A stretch of 56,948 bases of DNA from CAZYQW01 sp964649825. GTDB taxonomy: Bacteria > Planctomycetota > B15-G4 > JADJEK01. Location of the stretch: assembly GCA_964649825.1 (NCBI GenBank), contig CAZYQW010000139.1, forward strand, positions 1 to 56,948, written 5' to 3'. The first letter of the stretch is position 1. Each line of letters begins with the position of its first letter. A program made the translations under genes and the position numbers. The notes under the pieces were generated by a model that was not told where the DNA came from, ran no database searches, and saw only the letters and a program-made list of their open reading frames with translations. Below, one piece after another: positions 38,167 through 46,720 of the stretch.

Positions 38167-38799
38167 CTACCAGAGCGCCTCGGCCTTCGCGTCGCGGATC
38201 CGATAGAGGCTCTGGACCTCGCCGCCATCGCCGATGGCTTCCCCGATCTCCAGGCGGCCGGTGACGCGCACTTTGCCGTACGTCGCGCCGATCCCGTCCG
38301 TCGCCTCATCGTCGCTGACGTGGACGTCGACCCACTCGTCCATGACCGGAACTGCGCCGAAACAGCAGCCGGCCGGATAGCGCGAGAGGATGAACGTCTT
38401 CAGTCGTTCGCCGTCGAAGTCGACGGCGATCTGATACCCGTCGAGGCGCACGAATCGATCGTGGAAGCGTCCGGCGGCGAGGGGGAACTCGCCGGCCGCG
38501 AGCGGCTCGGACGACGTACGCAGCGCGGGCGGATCGTAGGACGCGAACTCGAAGACGCGGAACGGGATCTCGAACGGCGACGCCGCGCTGCCGTCGCCGG
38601 GGAACGTCTCCGTCGCCGGGTCGACCGCGCCGTCCTCGCTCGATGCCCGCGCGGAAGCCTTCGTCGCCTCCGTGAACTTGGCGCCGCGCACGGGGATGAC
38701 GGGCAGTCTTCGTTCGAGGTCGCGGGCGTCGGCGTACGACCACCACAGCACGGCGATGCCGACGAGCAGGATCAGGAAGGGGCCGATGAGACGGGTCAT
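38167..38799 (-). CDS. DUF3299-type membrane-anchored protein
   Basis: This is a 210-residue protein. I chose the ATG at 38797-38799 because TAGGAG lies 7 nt upstream; the GTG 6 nt earlier would overlap that site. One N-terminal helix (IGPFLILLVGIAVLWWSYA) anchors it; the rest is extracytoplasmic. The core has the DUF3299 layout: 'VRLDGYQIAVDFDGERLK', then 'FILSRYPAGCCFGAVPVMDE', with the Cys pair typical of the group, then 'VRVTGRLEIGE'. DUF3299 proteins often neighbour LolD/FtsX-like transporters, which here lie 2 kb away. It follows the WD40 gene with a 10-bp gap on the same strand, so those two are likely one transcript. Confidence 0.7.
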   Translation of the reverse strand: MTRLIGPFLILLVGIAVLWWSYADARDLERRLPVIPVRGAKFTEATKASARASSEDGAVDPATETFPGDGSAASPFEIPFRVFEFASYDPPALRTSSEPLAAGEFPLAAGRFHDRFVRLDGYQIAVDFDGERLKTFILSRYPAGCCFGAVPVMDEWVDVHVSDDEATDGIGATYGKVRVTGRLEIGEAIGDGGEVQSLYRIRDAKAEALW

Positions 38800-38809
38800 G
38801 GTCACGCTC

Positions 38810-40981
38810 CTAATGATCGGGGCGCATCAGGTCCCACTCTTCCATGTCGCTCTGCCACACGCGCAGGATACCGCGCTGGCTGCCGGTGAACAGGCGCGTT
38901 CCGTCCGCGCTGAACCGGACGATCGTCACCTCGTCCTTCGGCGTGTGCGCGACGAGAAGCTCTTCGCCCCAGCGCGCGTCCCAGACGCGGACGCGACCGG
39001 TCGATTCGCCGCCCGCGAGGCGCGAGCCGTCCGGGGAGAAGGCGAGGGCTTGCACCAGGTTGCCGCTCCCCGCGATGACGACTTCCTTCGTTCCCGCCGG
39101 GACGTCCCACAGCTCGACGTCCCCGTTCGGAGCGGCGACCGCCAGACGCGATCCGTCGCGTGATACCGCGACCGCGCGCGCCGGAGCGGTGCTGTCGGTG
39201 CGGAGACCCTGGAGCTTCTCGCCGGTCGCGACGTCCCAGACCCGGAGGTTCCCGCCGGCCGCGGACCAGGCCAGCCGCTCGCCGAGCGGATCGAGCTCGA
39301 CCGAGAAGACCCAGAACGGAGGCGGCGGTGCCGCGCGCACCACGTCGCCGGTCTCTCCGTCGAGGATCGCGTATGCGCCGTTCTGGTAGGCGACGACGAT
39401 ACGTGAACCATCCGCCGTGCGGCCGACCGACTGGACGACCTCGTCGAGGTGGTGGAACGTGCGATCGATCGCGCCGGTCGCGACGTCGATCCGGCGGATC
39501 GATCCGTCGCGGCCGCCCGAGACGATCGTCCGTCCGTCTGGGCTCACGGCGAGCGCGAAGACGCCGCCCGAGTGCGCCTCGAGCTCGAACCGCGGGTCGC
39601 CGAACTCGGCGTCGAAGACGCGAACGACTCCGTCCAGGGAGCCGCACGCGAGCACGTGCCCCTCGACGCTGTCATCGATCGCGGTCACGCGATTGCTGCC
39701 GCCCGGCAGGTCGGTAGCGGCCCGCGCGGGACGTCGATCGAACGCGCGCAGCGTGTCGTCGTTGCTTGCGAACAGGACGCGGCCGGCGTCCGGAGACGTG
39801 GCGAGGAGGTCGATCGGGCCGCCGTTCCAGCGGAGCGTCTCGATCTCCTCCAGCGTTTCGAAGTCGAGCACGCGAATCGTGCCGTCATGCATTCCGAGCG
39901 CGAGCCGGCGGCCGTCGGCGCTCACGTCGACGTCGTCGACCGCTTCGCCGTAGCCGCCGAACAGGATCGGCGACGCGGACGCGTCGAGCCGCCAGACGGC
40001 CACCACGCCGACGTCGGACCGAGCCGCGACCGACCGTCCGTCCCGGTCGACGTCGAGCGTCTTGATCCAGCCGTCGCAGCCTTCGAGGGTCGCGAGTCGC
40101 GCTCCCGACTCAGCATCCCACACGTAGACCCTCGACTCCTCGCCGGCCGCGAAGGCCCGCGTCCCGCTGGCATCGATCGCGACCGCGAACACCTCGCCGT
40201 CGAAGTCGTCGAACGCGCGGAGCTCGCGCGTCTCGTCAAGGTCCCAGAGCCGCACCGTCTTGTCCTCCGAACCGGACACGAGCCGCGGCGCGGCGGCGGC
40301 GGCGGCGACGCTCCAGACCGCGGCCTCGTGACCGTCGAGCCGGACGACGACCGCGAGGTCCTCGAGCGACCGGAGGACGATCGGCCCCGCGTACGTGCCG
40401 GACGCGACGTGGCGTCCGTCGCCGGTCAGCGTCAGGCAGAGGTCGTCCTCTCCCTCGCCCGACTGCCACGCGAGCTCCTCGCCGTCCGCCGTCCACGTGC
40501 CCAAACCGCCGTCCTGGAACGACGCGACGACGCGGGCGCCGTCGCGCGTCACGGCGAGCCGATAGATCGGGTTGTCGCGCTGGAAGACGTCGCGGACGAT
40601 GAGCCGTTTCCGGAGCTGCAGGTGCTGCCACTCGATCCCGCGGAGTTCTTCGGGCGCGCGCGCGAGGTGGACGTCGGCGCGGCCGACGTCGTTCGCGTCC
40701 AACGCGAGCGCGGCGGCGCGCACGTTCGTGGCGTAGGTCTGGAACGAGGCGGCGTCGCGTTCCTGCTCGAGCCGAGCGACGTCGGCTTCGAGCCGGGCCA
40801 CGACGTCGGCCGTCGGCCCGCCCGCCAGCGCCGGCTCCGATTGGTCCAACAAGCGAGAGTACGCCTCGGCGTAGCCGCCGAGGCGATCGACGAGGGCGTC
40901 CTTCGTACGGGACTGGAGCCGGACGGCGACGGCGAGAAGCAGCACGCCCATCGCCACGACGAGCCACGAAACGACGCGCAA
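38810..40981 (-). CDS. membrane-anchored WD40 protein without kinase domain
   Basis: This 723-residue protein starts from TTG (40979-40981), chosen because GGAGGAG lies about 6 nt upstream; the next ATG (40951) would lose the first residues of the membrane helix 'SWLVVAMGVLLLAVAVRL'. A coiled-coil-like section follows (~30-110: 'VARLEADVARLEQERDA'). About 13-14 WD40 repeats come next, with strands such as 'DKTVRLWDLDE', 'SRVYVWDAESG', 'GNLRVWDVATG', 'GDVELWDVPAG' and 'GRVRVWDARWG', enough for two seven-bladed propellers. The layout matches the C-terminal half of planctomycete Ser/Thr kinases with WD40 repeats, but no kinase domain is present and the gene is otherwise complete. It probably precedes DUF3299 in an operon. 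Confidence 0.8.
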   Translation of the reverse strand: MRVVSWLVVAMGVLLLAVAVRLQSRTKDALVDRLGGYAEAYSRLLDQSEPALAGGPTADVVARLEADVARLEQERDAASFQTYATNVRAAALALDANDVGRADVHLARAPEELRGIEWQHLQLRKRLIVRDVFQRDNPIYRLAVTRDGARVVASFQDGGLGTWTADGEELAWQSGEGEDDLCLTLTGDGRHVASGTYAGPIVLRSLEDLAVVVRLDGHEAAVWSVAAAAAAPRLVSGSEDKTVRLWDLDETRELRAFDDFDGEVFAVAIDASGTRAFAAGEESRVYVWDAESGARLATLEGCDGWIKTLDVDRDGRSVAARSDVGVVAVWRLDASASPILFGGYGEAVDDVDVSADGRRLALGMHDGTIRVLDFETLEEIETLRWNGGPIDLLATSPDAGRVLFASNDDTLRAFDRRPARAATDLPGGSNRVTAIDDSVEGHVLACGSLDGVVRVFDAEFGDPRFELEAHSGGVFALAVSPDGRTIVSGGRDGSIRRIDVATGAIDRTFHHLDEVVQSVGRTADGSRIVVAYQNGAYAILDGETGDVVRAAPPPPFWVFSVELDPLGERLAWSAAGGNLRVWDVATGEKLQGLRTDSTAPARAVAVSRDGSRLAVAAPNGDVELWDVPAGTKEVVIAGSGNLVQALAFSPDGSRLAGGESTGRVRVWDARWGEELLVAHTPKDEVTIVRFSADGTRLFTGSQRGILRVWQSDMEEWDLMRPDH

Positions 40982-41100
40982 CTCAGTCTCCTCCGGGCCC
41001 GCCCGGGCGCAGGACGCACGAATCGAAGTGGGTCGGCACGGGCATGCTCGCAAGGCTCCGTTCGCGTTTGGAGCCGCGCAGCATAGCAGCCCGGACGCGC

Positions 41101-41838
41101 CTACGTCGCCGGTGCCGGCGGTGGCGCCGCGCCTGATGCACTCCACGCACCCAACGCATGGAATCCGATCAGCATGCCTTGAAGGTCGACGACGGCGTGA
41201 AGGAGGATCGGAACGACGAGCGAACCGGACACGAGATACAGCGCGAGCATCACCGCACCGAGGGCGGCGCACTTCGTGGCGCCGGCCGTTCCCTGGTACA
41301 TGTGCCCGGCGCCGAATCCCCCGATCGCGATCGCCGCCGCCGCCCACGTCGGGAGGTAGGACTGGGCGTAGAACAGGAGGAACCCGCGCCACAGGATCTC
41401 CTCGCTCACGCCCGCCGAGAGCGCGAGAGCGACGGAGACGTTCCGTTCGGACCGGGTGCGGGGAATCAGGGCTTCGACCGCGGCGAGCTGCTCGCGAACG
41501 TGATCGAGCTCGGCGGGCGAGCGCTTCAGAACGCGCACGATCTGAGCCACGAGGAACAGGGAGATGGACGCGCCGGCGACGGCGACGATCCAGAATCCGA
41601 CGCCGCCGTCGACGGCGAGGCCGAGCGACGACCACGGGCGTTCAGCGTCGGCCCAGCGCCACAGCGCCGCGATCGTCAGCAGGGCTTGGAGCGCAATGAG
41701 CTCGAGGTACGCCCGAGTCCGAACACCGGGCTTTCCCGCCGCCGCGTCGCGTTGGAACGTGGGCCACGTCAGGTGGCCGTAGATCGGCAACAGCAACGCG
41801 AACCCGAGGACCAGGAGATGATCGAGGAGTCCCGGCAT
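41101..41838 (-). CDS. CPBP/CAAX-family intramembrane metalloprotease
   Basis: This 245-residue membrane protein starts at the ATG at 41836-41838 with GGAGG 5 nt upstream, lying inside the end of the MFS gene, whose TGA is separated by one base (TGAGATG), so the two genes are coupled. It has 7-8 hydrophobic segments. The conserved CPBP motifs are present: 'SAGVSEEILWRGFLLFYAQS' (motif 1, EExxxR), 'IGGFGAGHMYQG' (motif 2, the His) and 'VVPILLHAVVDLQG' (motif 3, HxxxD). These proteases process prenylated proteins in eukaryotes; in bacteria many give bacteriocin immunity or have unknown substrates. Confidence 0.85.
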   Translation of the reverse strand: MPGLLDHLLVLGFALLLPIYGHLTWPTFQRDAAAGKPGVRTRAYLELIALQALLTIAALWRWADAERPWSSLGLAVDGGVGFWIVAVAGASISLFLVAQIVRVLKRSPAELDHVREQLAAVEALIPRTRSERNVSVALALSAGVSEEILWRGFLLFYAQSYLPTWAAAAIAIGGFGAGHMYQGTAGATKCAALGAVMLALYLVSGSLVVPILLHAVVDLQGMLIGFHALGAWSASGAAPPPAPAT

Positions 41839-41839
41839 C

Positions 41840-43093
41840 TCAACCTCCAGACTTCGGTGCGCGGTCGCGGCTCGGCGTGAGCACCGCGGTGACCGCCCGC
41901 TCACGGTCGACGCGTCGGGCCAGCATCAGGTACACGACGAGGAGCAGCGCTCCGACGCCGCCGCACCCGAGGAACAGAGGGCGAGGGCCGATCTGGTCGT
42001 AGACCGCGGTCCCGATCATGGGGCCGAGGACGACCGCCAGCGAGAAGGTCATCATGTAGAGGCCCATCGCGCGCCCCCGCGTCTTCTCGGCGACGCGCGT
42101 CGTCACGAAGCCGCCGAGGAGCGGCGACTCGAGCATCTCGCCCACGCTGGTTACCACCACGGCGAGCGCGGCGAACGCGATGCCGTCGCCGAACGGGAAG
42201 AGCGAGATCCCGAGGCACGCGAGGAACGAGCCGACGCCGACCCACCGCAGCGGGTTCTCGCGCTGGAGGCGGTGCACGAGGAGCATCTCGAGTGCGATGA
42301 TCAGAACGGGGTTGATCGCGAAGAGCAGACCGATCCGATCCTTCGAGAAGCCGTAGGCGTCGGTGAGATAGAGCGGCACCGTCGCGTACATCTGGATGTA
42401 GACCGCGCACACGCAGAAGCAGAGCAGCAAGCAGGTGAGGAAGACGGTGTCCTTCCATGGGCTGATGCCGTCCATCGCGGTCGACACGGCGCTTCCATCG
42501 GTCGGGCGCGGCCGCGGCCGGAGGAGCACCACGAACAGGCTCGCCGCGATGAGGCACGTCGCGCCGTCGACGATGAACAACCACTGGAAGCTGCGCTCGG
42601 CCAGGAAGCCGCCGACGGTCGGGCCGATCGCCATGCCGGCGTTGATGGCGAGGCGGTTGAGCGCCATCGCCTTCGTACGCTGCGCCGGCGCACAGGTCGC
42701 CGCGACGTGCGCGACGTTCGCCGGCCGGAACGACTCGGCGCCGACGCTCAGCAGGAACAACGTGACCGCGATCGAGATCGGGCCCTCCTGTCGACCCAGG
42801 ACGAAGAACAAGAGGCCCCCGACCGTCAGGCTGAGCGCCTCGACGCGATGCGGTCCGAGCCGATCCGTGAGCCAGCCGCCGACGTTCGCCCCGACCACCG
42901 AGCCGACGCCGTACAGAGCGAGGTAGAGTCCGGCGAGCTTGGCGCTGAACCCGCGTTCCTCGGTGAGGTACAGCACCAGGAAAGGGATCACCATCGTGCC
43001 GGCGCGATTGATCAACGCCACCGACGAGAGCTGCCACGTCTCGAGCGGCAGTCCGGAGAACGCGGTTCGGTACGCACGGATCACGGCACGCAT
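41840..43093 (-). CDS. MFS transporter (drug-efflux-like)
   Basis: This 417-residue transporter has about 12 transmembrane helices. The A-motif loop between helices 2 and 3 is visible as 'GGWLTDRLGPHRVEALSLT' (GxxxDRxGxR/K-like). 'ALNRLAINAGMAIGPTVGGF' is the helix 4-5 region, and 'TRVAEKTRGRAMGLYMMTF' with 'GPMIGTAVYDQIG' marks the second half. The ATG at 43091-43093 gives a typical length. An in-frame ATG at 43138 would add 15 hydrophilic residues; neither has a Shine-Dalgarno. The substrate is unknown. The CPBP gene follows immediately; the pair is divergent from the aldo-keto reductase fusion gene. Confidence 0.85.
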   Translation of the reverse strand: MRAVIRAYRTAFSGLPLETWQLSSVALINRAGTMVIPFLVLYLTEERGFSAKLAGLYLALYGVGSVVGANVGGWLTDRLGPHRVEALSLTVGGLLFFVLGRQEGPISIAVTLFLLSVGAESFRPANVAHVAATCAPAQRTKAMALNRLAINAGMAIGPTVGGFLAERSFQWLFIVDGATCLIAASLFVVLLRPRPRPTDGSAVSTAMDGISPWKDTVFLTCLLLCFCVCAVYIQMYATVPLYLTDAYGFSKDRIGLLFAINPVLIIALEMLLVHRLQRENPLRWVGVGSFLACLGISLFPFGDGIAFAALAVVVTSVGEMLESPLLGGFVTTRVAEKTRGRAMGLYMMTFSLAVVLGPMIGTAVYDQIGPRPLFLGCGGVGALLLVVYLMLARRVDRERAVTAVLTPSRDRAPKSGG

Positions 43094-43240
43094 GAGGGGG
43101 GATCGTAGCGACGCCGTCCCGTCATCCGGCATCCCCATGAGCCAGCGCGCCGGCGACGAAAGCAACACCGGGTGGATCGAGCCGGCCGTCGCCCCCGTTC
43201 GCCCCCCTTCGCTATGATCGGAGCCGCCGGAGTCGACCCC

Positions 43241-45094
43241 ATGCCCTCGACCTCTCCCGCGACGACGCGCCGTGCGCGCACCCTCGGCCTCGGCTGCATG
43301 CGCCTTTCGACGGACGCGAGCCGCGACGACGCGCGTTCGATCGCAGTGATCCACGCGGCGCTCGATGGCGGCGTCACCCTGCTCGACACGGCGAACGCGT
43401 ACGCCTGGCACGACGACGACGTCGGGCACAACGAGCGGCTGATCGCCCGCGCCCTCGCGACGTGGGGCAGGGCACGCGCCTCGATACGCGTCGCGACCAA
43501 GGGCGGGCTCACCCGACCCGCCGGTGCGTGGGTGCCCGACGGCCGCGCGAAGGCGCTGCGCGCGGCCTGCGAGGCCAGCCGCCGCGCGCTCGGCGTCGAC
43601 GCGATCGACCTCTACCAGCTCCACGCGATCGATCCGAGCACGCCGTTCGCGACCAGCGTCCGCGCGCTCGCACGGCTGAAGAAGGATGGTCTCGTCCGCG
43701 CCGTCGGGCTCTCAAACGTCACCGTGCCGCAGATCGAGGCCGCGCGCGAGCTGGTCGAGATCGAGGCAGTACAGGTCCGGTCGAGCCCGTTCGACGAAGA
43801 GCCGCTCCGGAACGGCGTCGTCGCGTACTGCGCCGAGCACGGGATCGAACTGATCGCGCACAGTCCGTTCGGCGGTCCGCGGGGGGTGCGGCGGGTCGAC
43901 CGGGACGATGCGCTCCGCGACGTGGCGCAGCGGCACGGTGTCTCTCCGTTCACCGTCGCGCTCGCGTGGCTCTACGCGTACGGGGACAACGTCGTCCCGA
44001 TCCCGGGCGCGACGCGCCTCGAGACGGCCGAGCGCATCGGCGACGCGGCGTCGATCGAGCTCGACGACGAGGATCGACGGGTTCTCGGCGAGCGGTTCCC
44101 GGCCGCGCGGCTCGCGCGTCCGCGGCGGGCGCGGCCTCGTCCGCCGTCGATTCGCGACGGCGAGGTGGTCCTCATCATCGGCTGCCCCGGCGCGGGGAAG
44201 TCGACGTTGAGTCGATCGTTCACCGAGCAAGGCTACGAGCGATTGAACCGAGACGAGGCCGGCGGCCGGCTCGCGGATCTCCTACCGGCGCTCGCCGAGC
44301 ACCTCGCGGCGGGCCGCACGCGGATCGTGCTCGACAACACGTACGGCGCGCGAGCGTCGCGGAGCGAGGTGGTCGAGGTCGCGCACGCGCACGGCGTCGA
44401 GGCACGCTGCGTCTGGCTCGACACGTCGGTCGAGGACGCGCAGGTCAACGCGTGCCGGCGGATGGTCGAGCGCTACGGACGACTCCTGGACCCCGGCGAG
44501 ATGAGGAACGCATCGCGGTCCGATCCCGGTCTCTTCGATCCGCGCGCGCTTTTTCGCTACCGGCGCTCGTTCGAGCCGCCCACCGTCGAAGAGGGGTTCT
44601 CGCGCGTCGAAGTCGTGGCGTTCCAGCGCCGCGATATCGATCGGGAAGCGAGCGGCGGTCGCGCCCTGTTCCTCGACTACGACGGCGTGCTGTGCGACGG
44701 CGAGGAGCCGCTGCCGCGCCGCGCCGCGATCCTCGCCGAGCACGCGAGCCGCGGGTTTCGGCTCCTCGCGACCACGTGGCGTCCCGGCTTCGCCGGCGGC
44801 GCGCTCTCCGACGACGATCTCCGCGCCCGGCTCGAGCGGATCCAGGCCCGCCTCGGCGCGTCGATCGAAACGATGGTCTGCTCGCATCCGGCCGGTCCGC
44901 CGATCTGCTGGTGCCGCAAGCCGATGCCCGGCCACGCGGTCGAGCTGATCCATCGCCACGCGCTCGCGCCGGCCGAGTGCATTTGGATCGGTCGCTCCGC
45001 GGCCGATCGGACCGTGGCGAAGCGGGTCGGCGTGCCGTACCAGGACGCGACGGAGTTCTTCGACGTCGAGGTACGGACACGCCCCGATCGGTAG
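43241..45094 (+). CDS. aldo-keto reductase fused to polynucleotide-kinase-like kinase and HAD phosphatase
   Basis: This 617-residue trifunctional-looking protein has three parts. Residues ~10-300 are an aldo-keto reductase: catalytic Asp/Tyr in 'LLDTANAYAWHDDD', Lys in 'RVATKGG', His in 'YQLHAID', and the NADPH end 'VVPIPGATRLETAERI'. Residues ~305-465 are a P-loop kinase of the PNKP/AAA_33 type with Walker A 'IGCPGAGKSTLS', 'RIVLDNTYGARASRSEV' and 'CRRMVERYGRLL'. Residues ~475-617 are a HAD phosphatase with 'LFLDYDGVLCDGEE', 'LLATTWRPG' and 'WIGRSAADRTVAKRVG'. Kinase plus HAD is the end-healing pair of PNKP-like repair enzymes; fusion to a reductase is unusual. The reading frame is clean throughout. 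GGAG lies 8 nt before the chosen ATG; an ATG at 43214 is also possible. Confidence 0.85.
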   Translation: MPSTSPATTRRARTLGLGCMRLSTDASRDDARSIAVIHAALDGGVTLLDTANAYAWHDDDVGHNERLIARALATWGRARASIRVATKGGLTRPAGAWVPDGRAKALRAACEASRRALGVDAIDLYQLHAIDPSTPFATSVRALARLKKDGLVRAVGLSNVTVPQIEAARELVEIEAVQVRSSPFDEEPLRNGVVAYCAEHGIELIAHSPFGGPRGVRRVDRDDALRDVAQRHGVSPFTVALAWLYAYGDNVVPIPGATRLETAERIGDAASIELDDEDRRVLGERFPAARLARPRRARPRPPSIRDGEVVLIIGCPGAGKSTLSRSFTEQGYERLNRDEAGGRLADLLPALAEHLAAGRTRIVLDNTYGARASRSEVVEVAHAHGVEARCVWLDTSVEDAQVNACRRMVERYGRLLDPGEMRNASRSDPGLFDPRALFRYRRSFEPPTVEEGFSRVEVVAFQRRDIDREASGGRALFLDYDGVLCDGEEPLPRRAAILAEHASRGFRLLATTWRPGFAGGALSDDDLRARLERIQARLGASIETMVCSHPAGPPICWCRKPMPGHAVELIHRHALAPAECIWIGRSAADRTVAKRVGVPYQDATEFFDVEVRTRPDR

Positions 45095-45105
45095 CGGACG
45101 CGGGC

Positions 45106-46224
45106 TCAGATGCCGAGGGCGCGCACGATCAACGAGAAGTAGTCCCGAACGCGCGGATCCTGTTCCTCCATCGCGAGCCGCTGCAACTCTGCCCGGGCTC
45201 GAGGAGGGACCGCCGCCGATCCAAACGACATGTAGACCGACGCCGCCGCGGCGGACACCTCGAGGTGTTCCGACTCGATGAGTTCGGCCAGGATGCCGAA
45301 CGTCTCCGTGCTCGGCCACTCGGCGAGCGCGAGAGCGGCTTCGGCCCGAGCGGAGGGCGACGCGGCCCGACCATCGCCGAATGCGATGCTGACCAGCGTC
45401 TCATAGCCGAGCAAGCGAACGAAGTGAGCTCGGAGCACCGCGTCGGTTTCGGCTCGGTAGTTTGCTTCCGCGCTCGTCTGGTCGATGACACCGGCCGCGA
45501 TCGACCCCGTGATCAGGTCGTGGCGTGCCATCCATTGGGCCCATTGGGGGTCCAAGGTCGCCGCGGAACGGCGGAAGAGATCGCATTCCTCGTCCTTGGT
45601 CGCGTCCCGACCGAAGTGGACCTGGGAGTGGATTCGAGGAAGAGGCGCGCCCCGCCTTGGTCGCGAGCCATTGGAGCTGTAATGCTGATCGCCGTCCCCA
45701 CCGTCCCCACCGTCGTCTCCATCCCCATCGTCTCCACCACCCCCGTCCTCCTTTTTGACGCAGTCGCACCAGTTGTAGAAGAACTTGAGATTCCCAATGA
45801 CCAGCTCGTGTCGTTGCCCGGTGCACTCCTCATCGTCGGGACAACCGGTATTGGGACAGGGCGGGATCGACACCCCGGTCAGGACATCACCACATTTCGT
45901 GTATTTGGCCGTGGCACTGCAGCCGACGGGCGTCGACGCACCGGTCTGGGGATCGACGCACGCGCAGCCAGTGGTCGTCGTGGTGCAGTTCCCGCTGGTG
46001 GTGCTGGCGGGCTTCTCCTTGCATGAGCTGCCCGACGGGCAGCTTCCGGCGCATAGCATCGCCGGATTCTGAAGCACTCAGCAGCCGGTGATCTGGTACG
46101 TGAAGATGCCCTCGCACGGGCCGTTGCCCGGCGCGGGCGGGACCTGCGACCTGGACGCGGGGGCCAGCGCCGCGATGAACAACGCCGACGAGATCAGGTG
46201 GACGGAAGTCGGGGGTCGTCTCAT
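45106..46224 (-). CDS. secreted Cys-rich protein interrupted by in-frame TGA, with HEAT-like C-terminus
   Basis: This frame spans 372 codons from the ATG at 46222-46224, preceded by GAGG and GGAG. A signal peptide (MRRPPTSVHLISSALFIAAL, then APASRSQ) and 'GPCEGIFTYQITGC' lead to a TGA at codon 49 (46078-46080). The frame continues at once with 'VLQNPAMLCAGSCPSGSSCK', a Cys-rich domain to ~145, an Asp/Gly repeat linker ('DDGDGDDGGDGGDGD') and a C-terminal alpha-helical, HEAT-like region ('ALALAEWPSTETFGILAEL', 'SAAAASVYMSFGS'). Without the first part, the product (from GTG at 46077, 323 residues) would lack an export signal, so the TGA splits one gene. Selenocysteine (next to a Cys in a Cys-rich region) or a nonsense mutation are the options. 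I recognise no family. Confidence 0.6.
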
Positions 46225-46609
46225 GCCTCGTACTCCGAGATGAGCGTGAGAGATGGCCCGCGCCGACGGGATCCGCGATCACGGCTCGCGGGCCTGACCG
46301 ATTGGTGTCGGGACCGTTTCCCACGCTTCATCGAAACTCGCAGGACGCGCAAATACGCGAACGGTCCGCCGGACGCGGAAGAGACTCGCGCGACAGCCAC
46401 CCGAGGGTCGACCGCTCGAGGTCGGAGATCGGCGGTCTTCGGGACGACGCGCGATCACTGGATCGGCAACGCACGACACCACGGACGGCTAGAGAATCCC
46501 GAGATCCGGTCGCAGGCAGCATCGAGCTGGGCCGCCGGCCCCCGAGAGTCGTTGCGATTTCGTGCGAACCGCGGAAGTTGGGTTGGACGGGACCGGCCGG
46601 TACGATCGT

Positions 46610-46720
46610 GGGGGCTGCGGCGGCGCCGAGTTTCGTCGGTCGCAACAACTCCGGCAAGACCAGTGTGCTCGAGGCGGTTGAGATGCTCGGCTCGCCGACA
46701 TCGAGATCCGGGGGTTGTGA
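46610..46720 (+). pseudogene. remnant of an AAA_15/OLD-like ATPase gene
   Basis: One frame encodes 'FVGRNNSGKTSVLEAVEMLG', an intact Walker A and following helix of OLD-like/AAA_15 ATPases. In another frame, directly after it, 'LADIEIRGL' and TGA look like the usual last residues of such an ATPase, with the TGA overlapping the ATG of the DUF3226 gene. The rest of the ATPase is missing, so an internal deletion appears to have joined the N- and C-terminal ends out of frame. The stretch 46225-46609 upstream holds no recognisable gene. Confidence 0.6.

Noticed and set aside
46045..46068. Hairpin CCGGCG/CGCCGG after the TGA at 46078 as a firm SECIS
   Set aside because: The 8-nt loop has no G in its first two positions and no bulged U; GC-rich hairpins are frequent here by chance.
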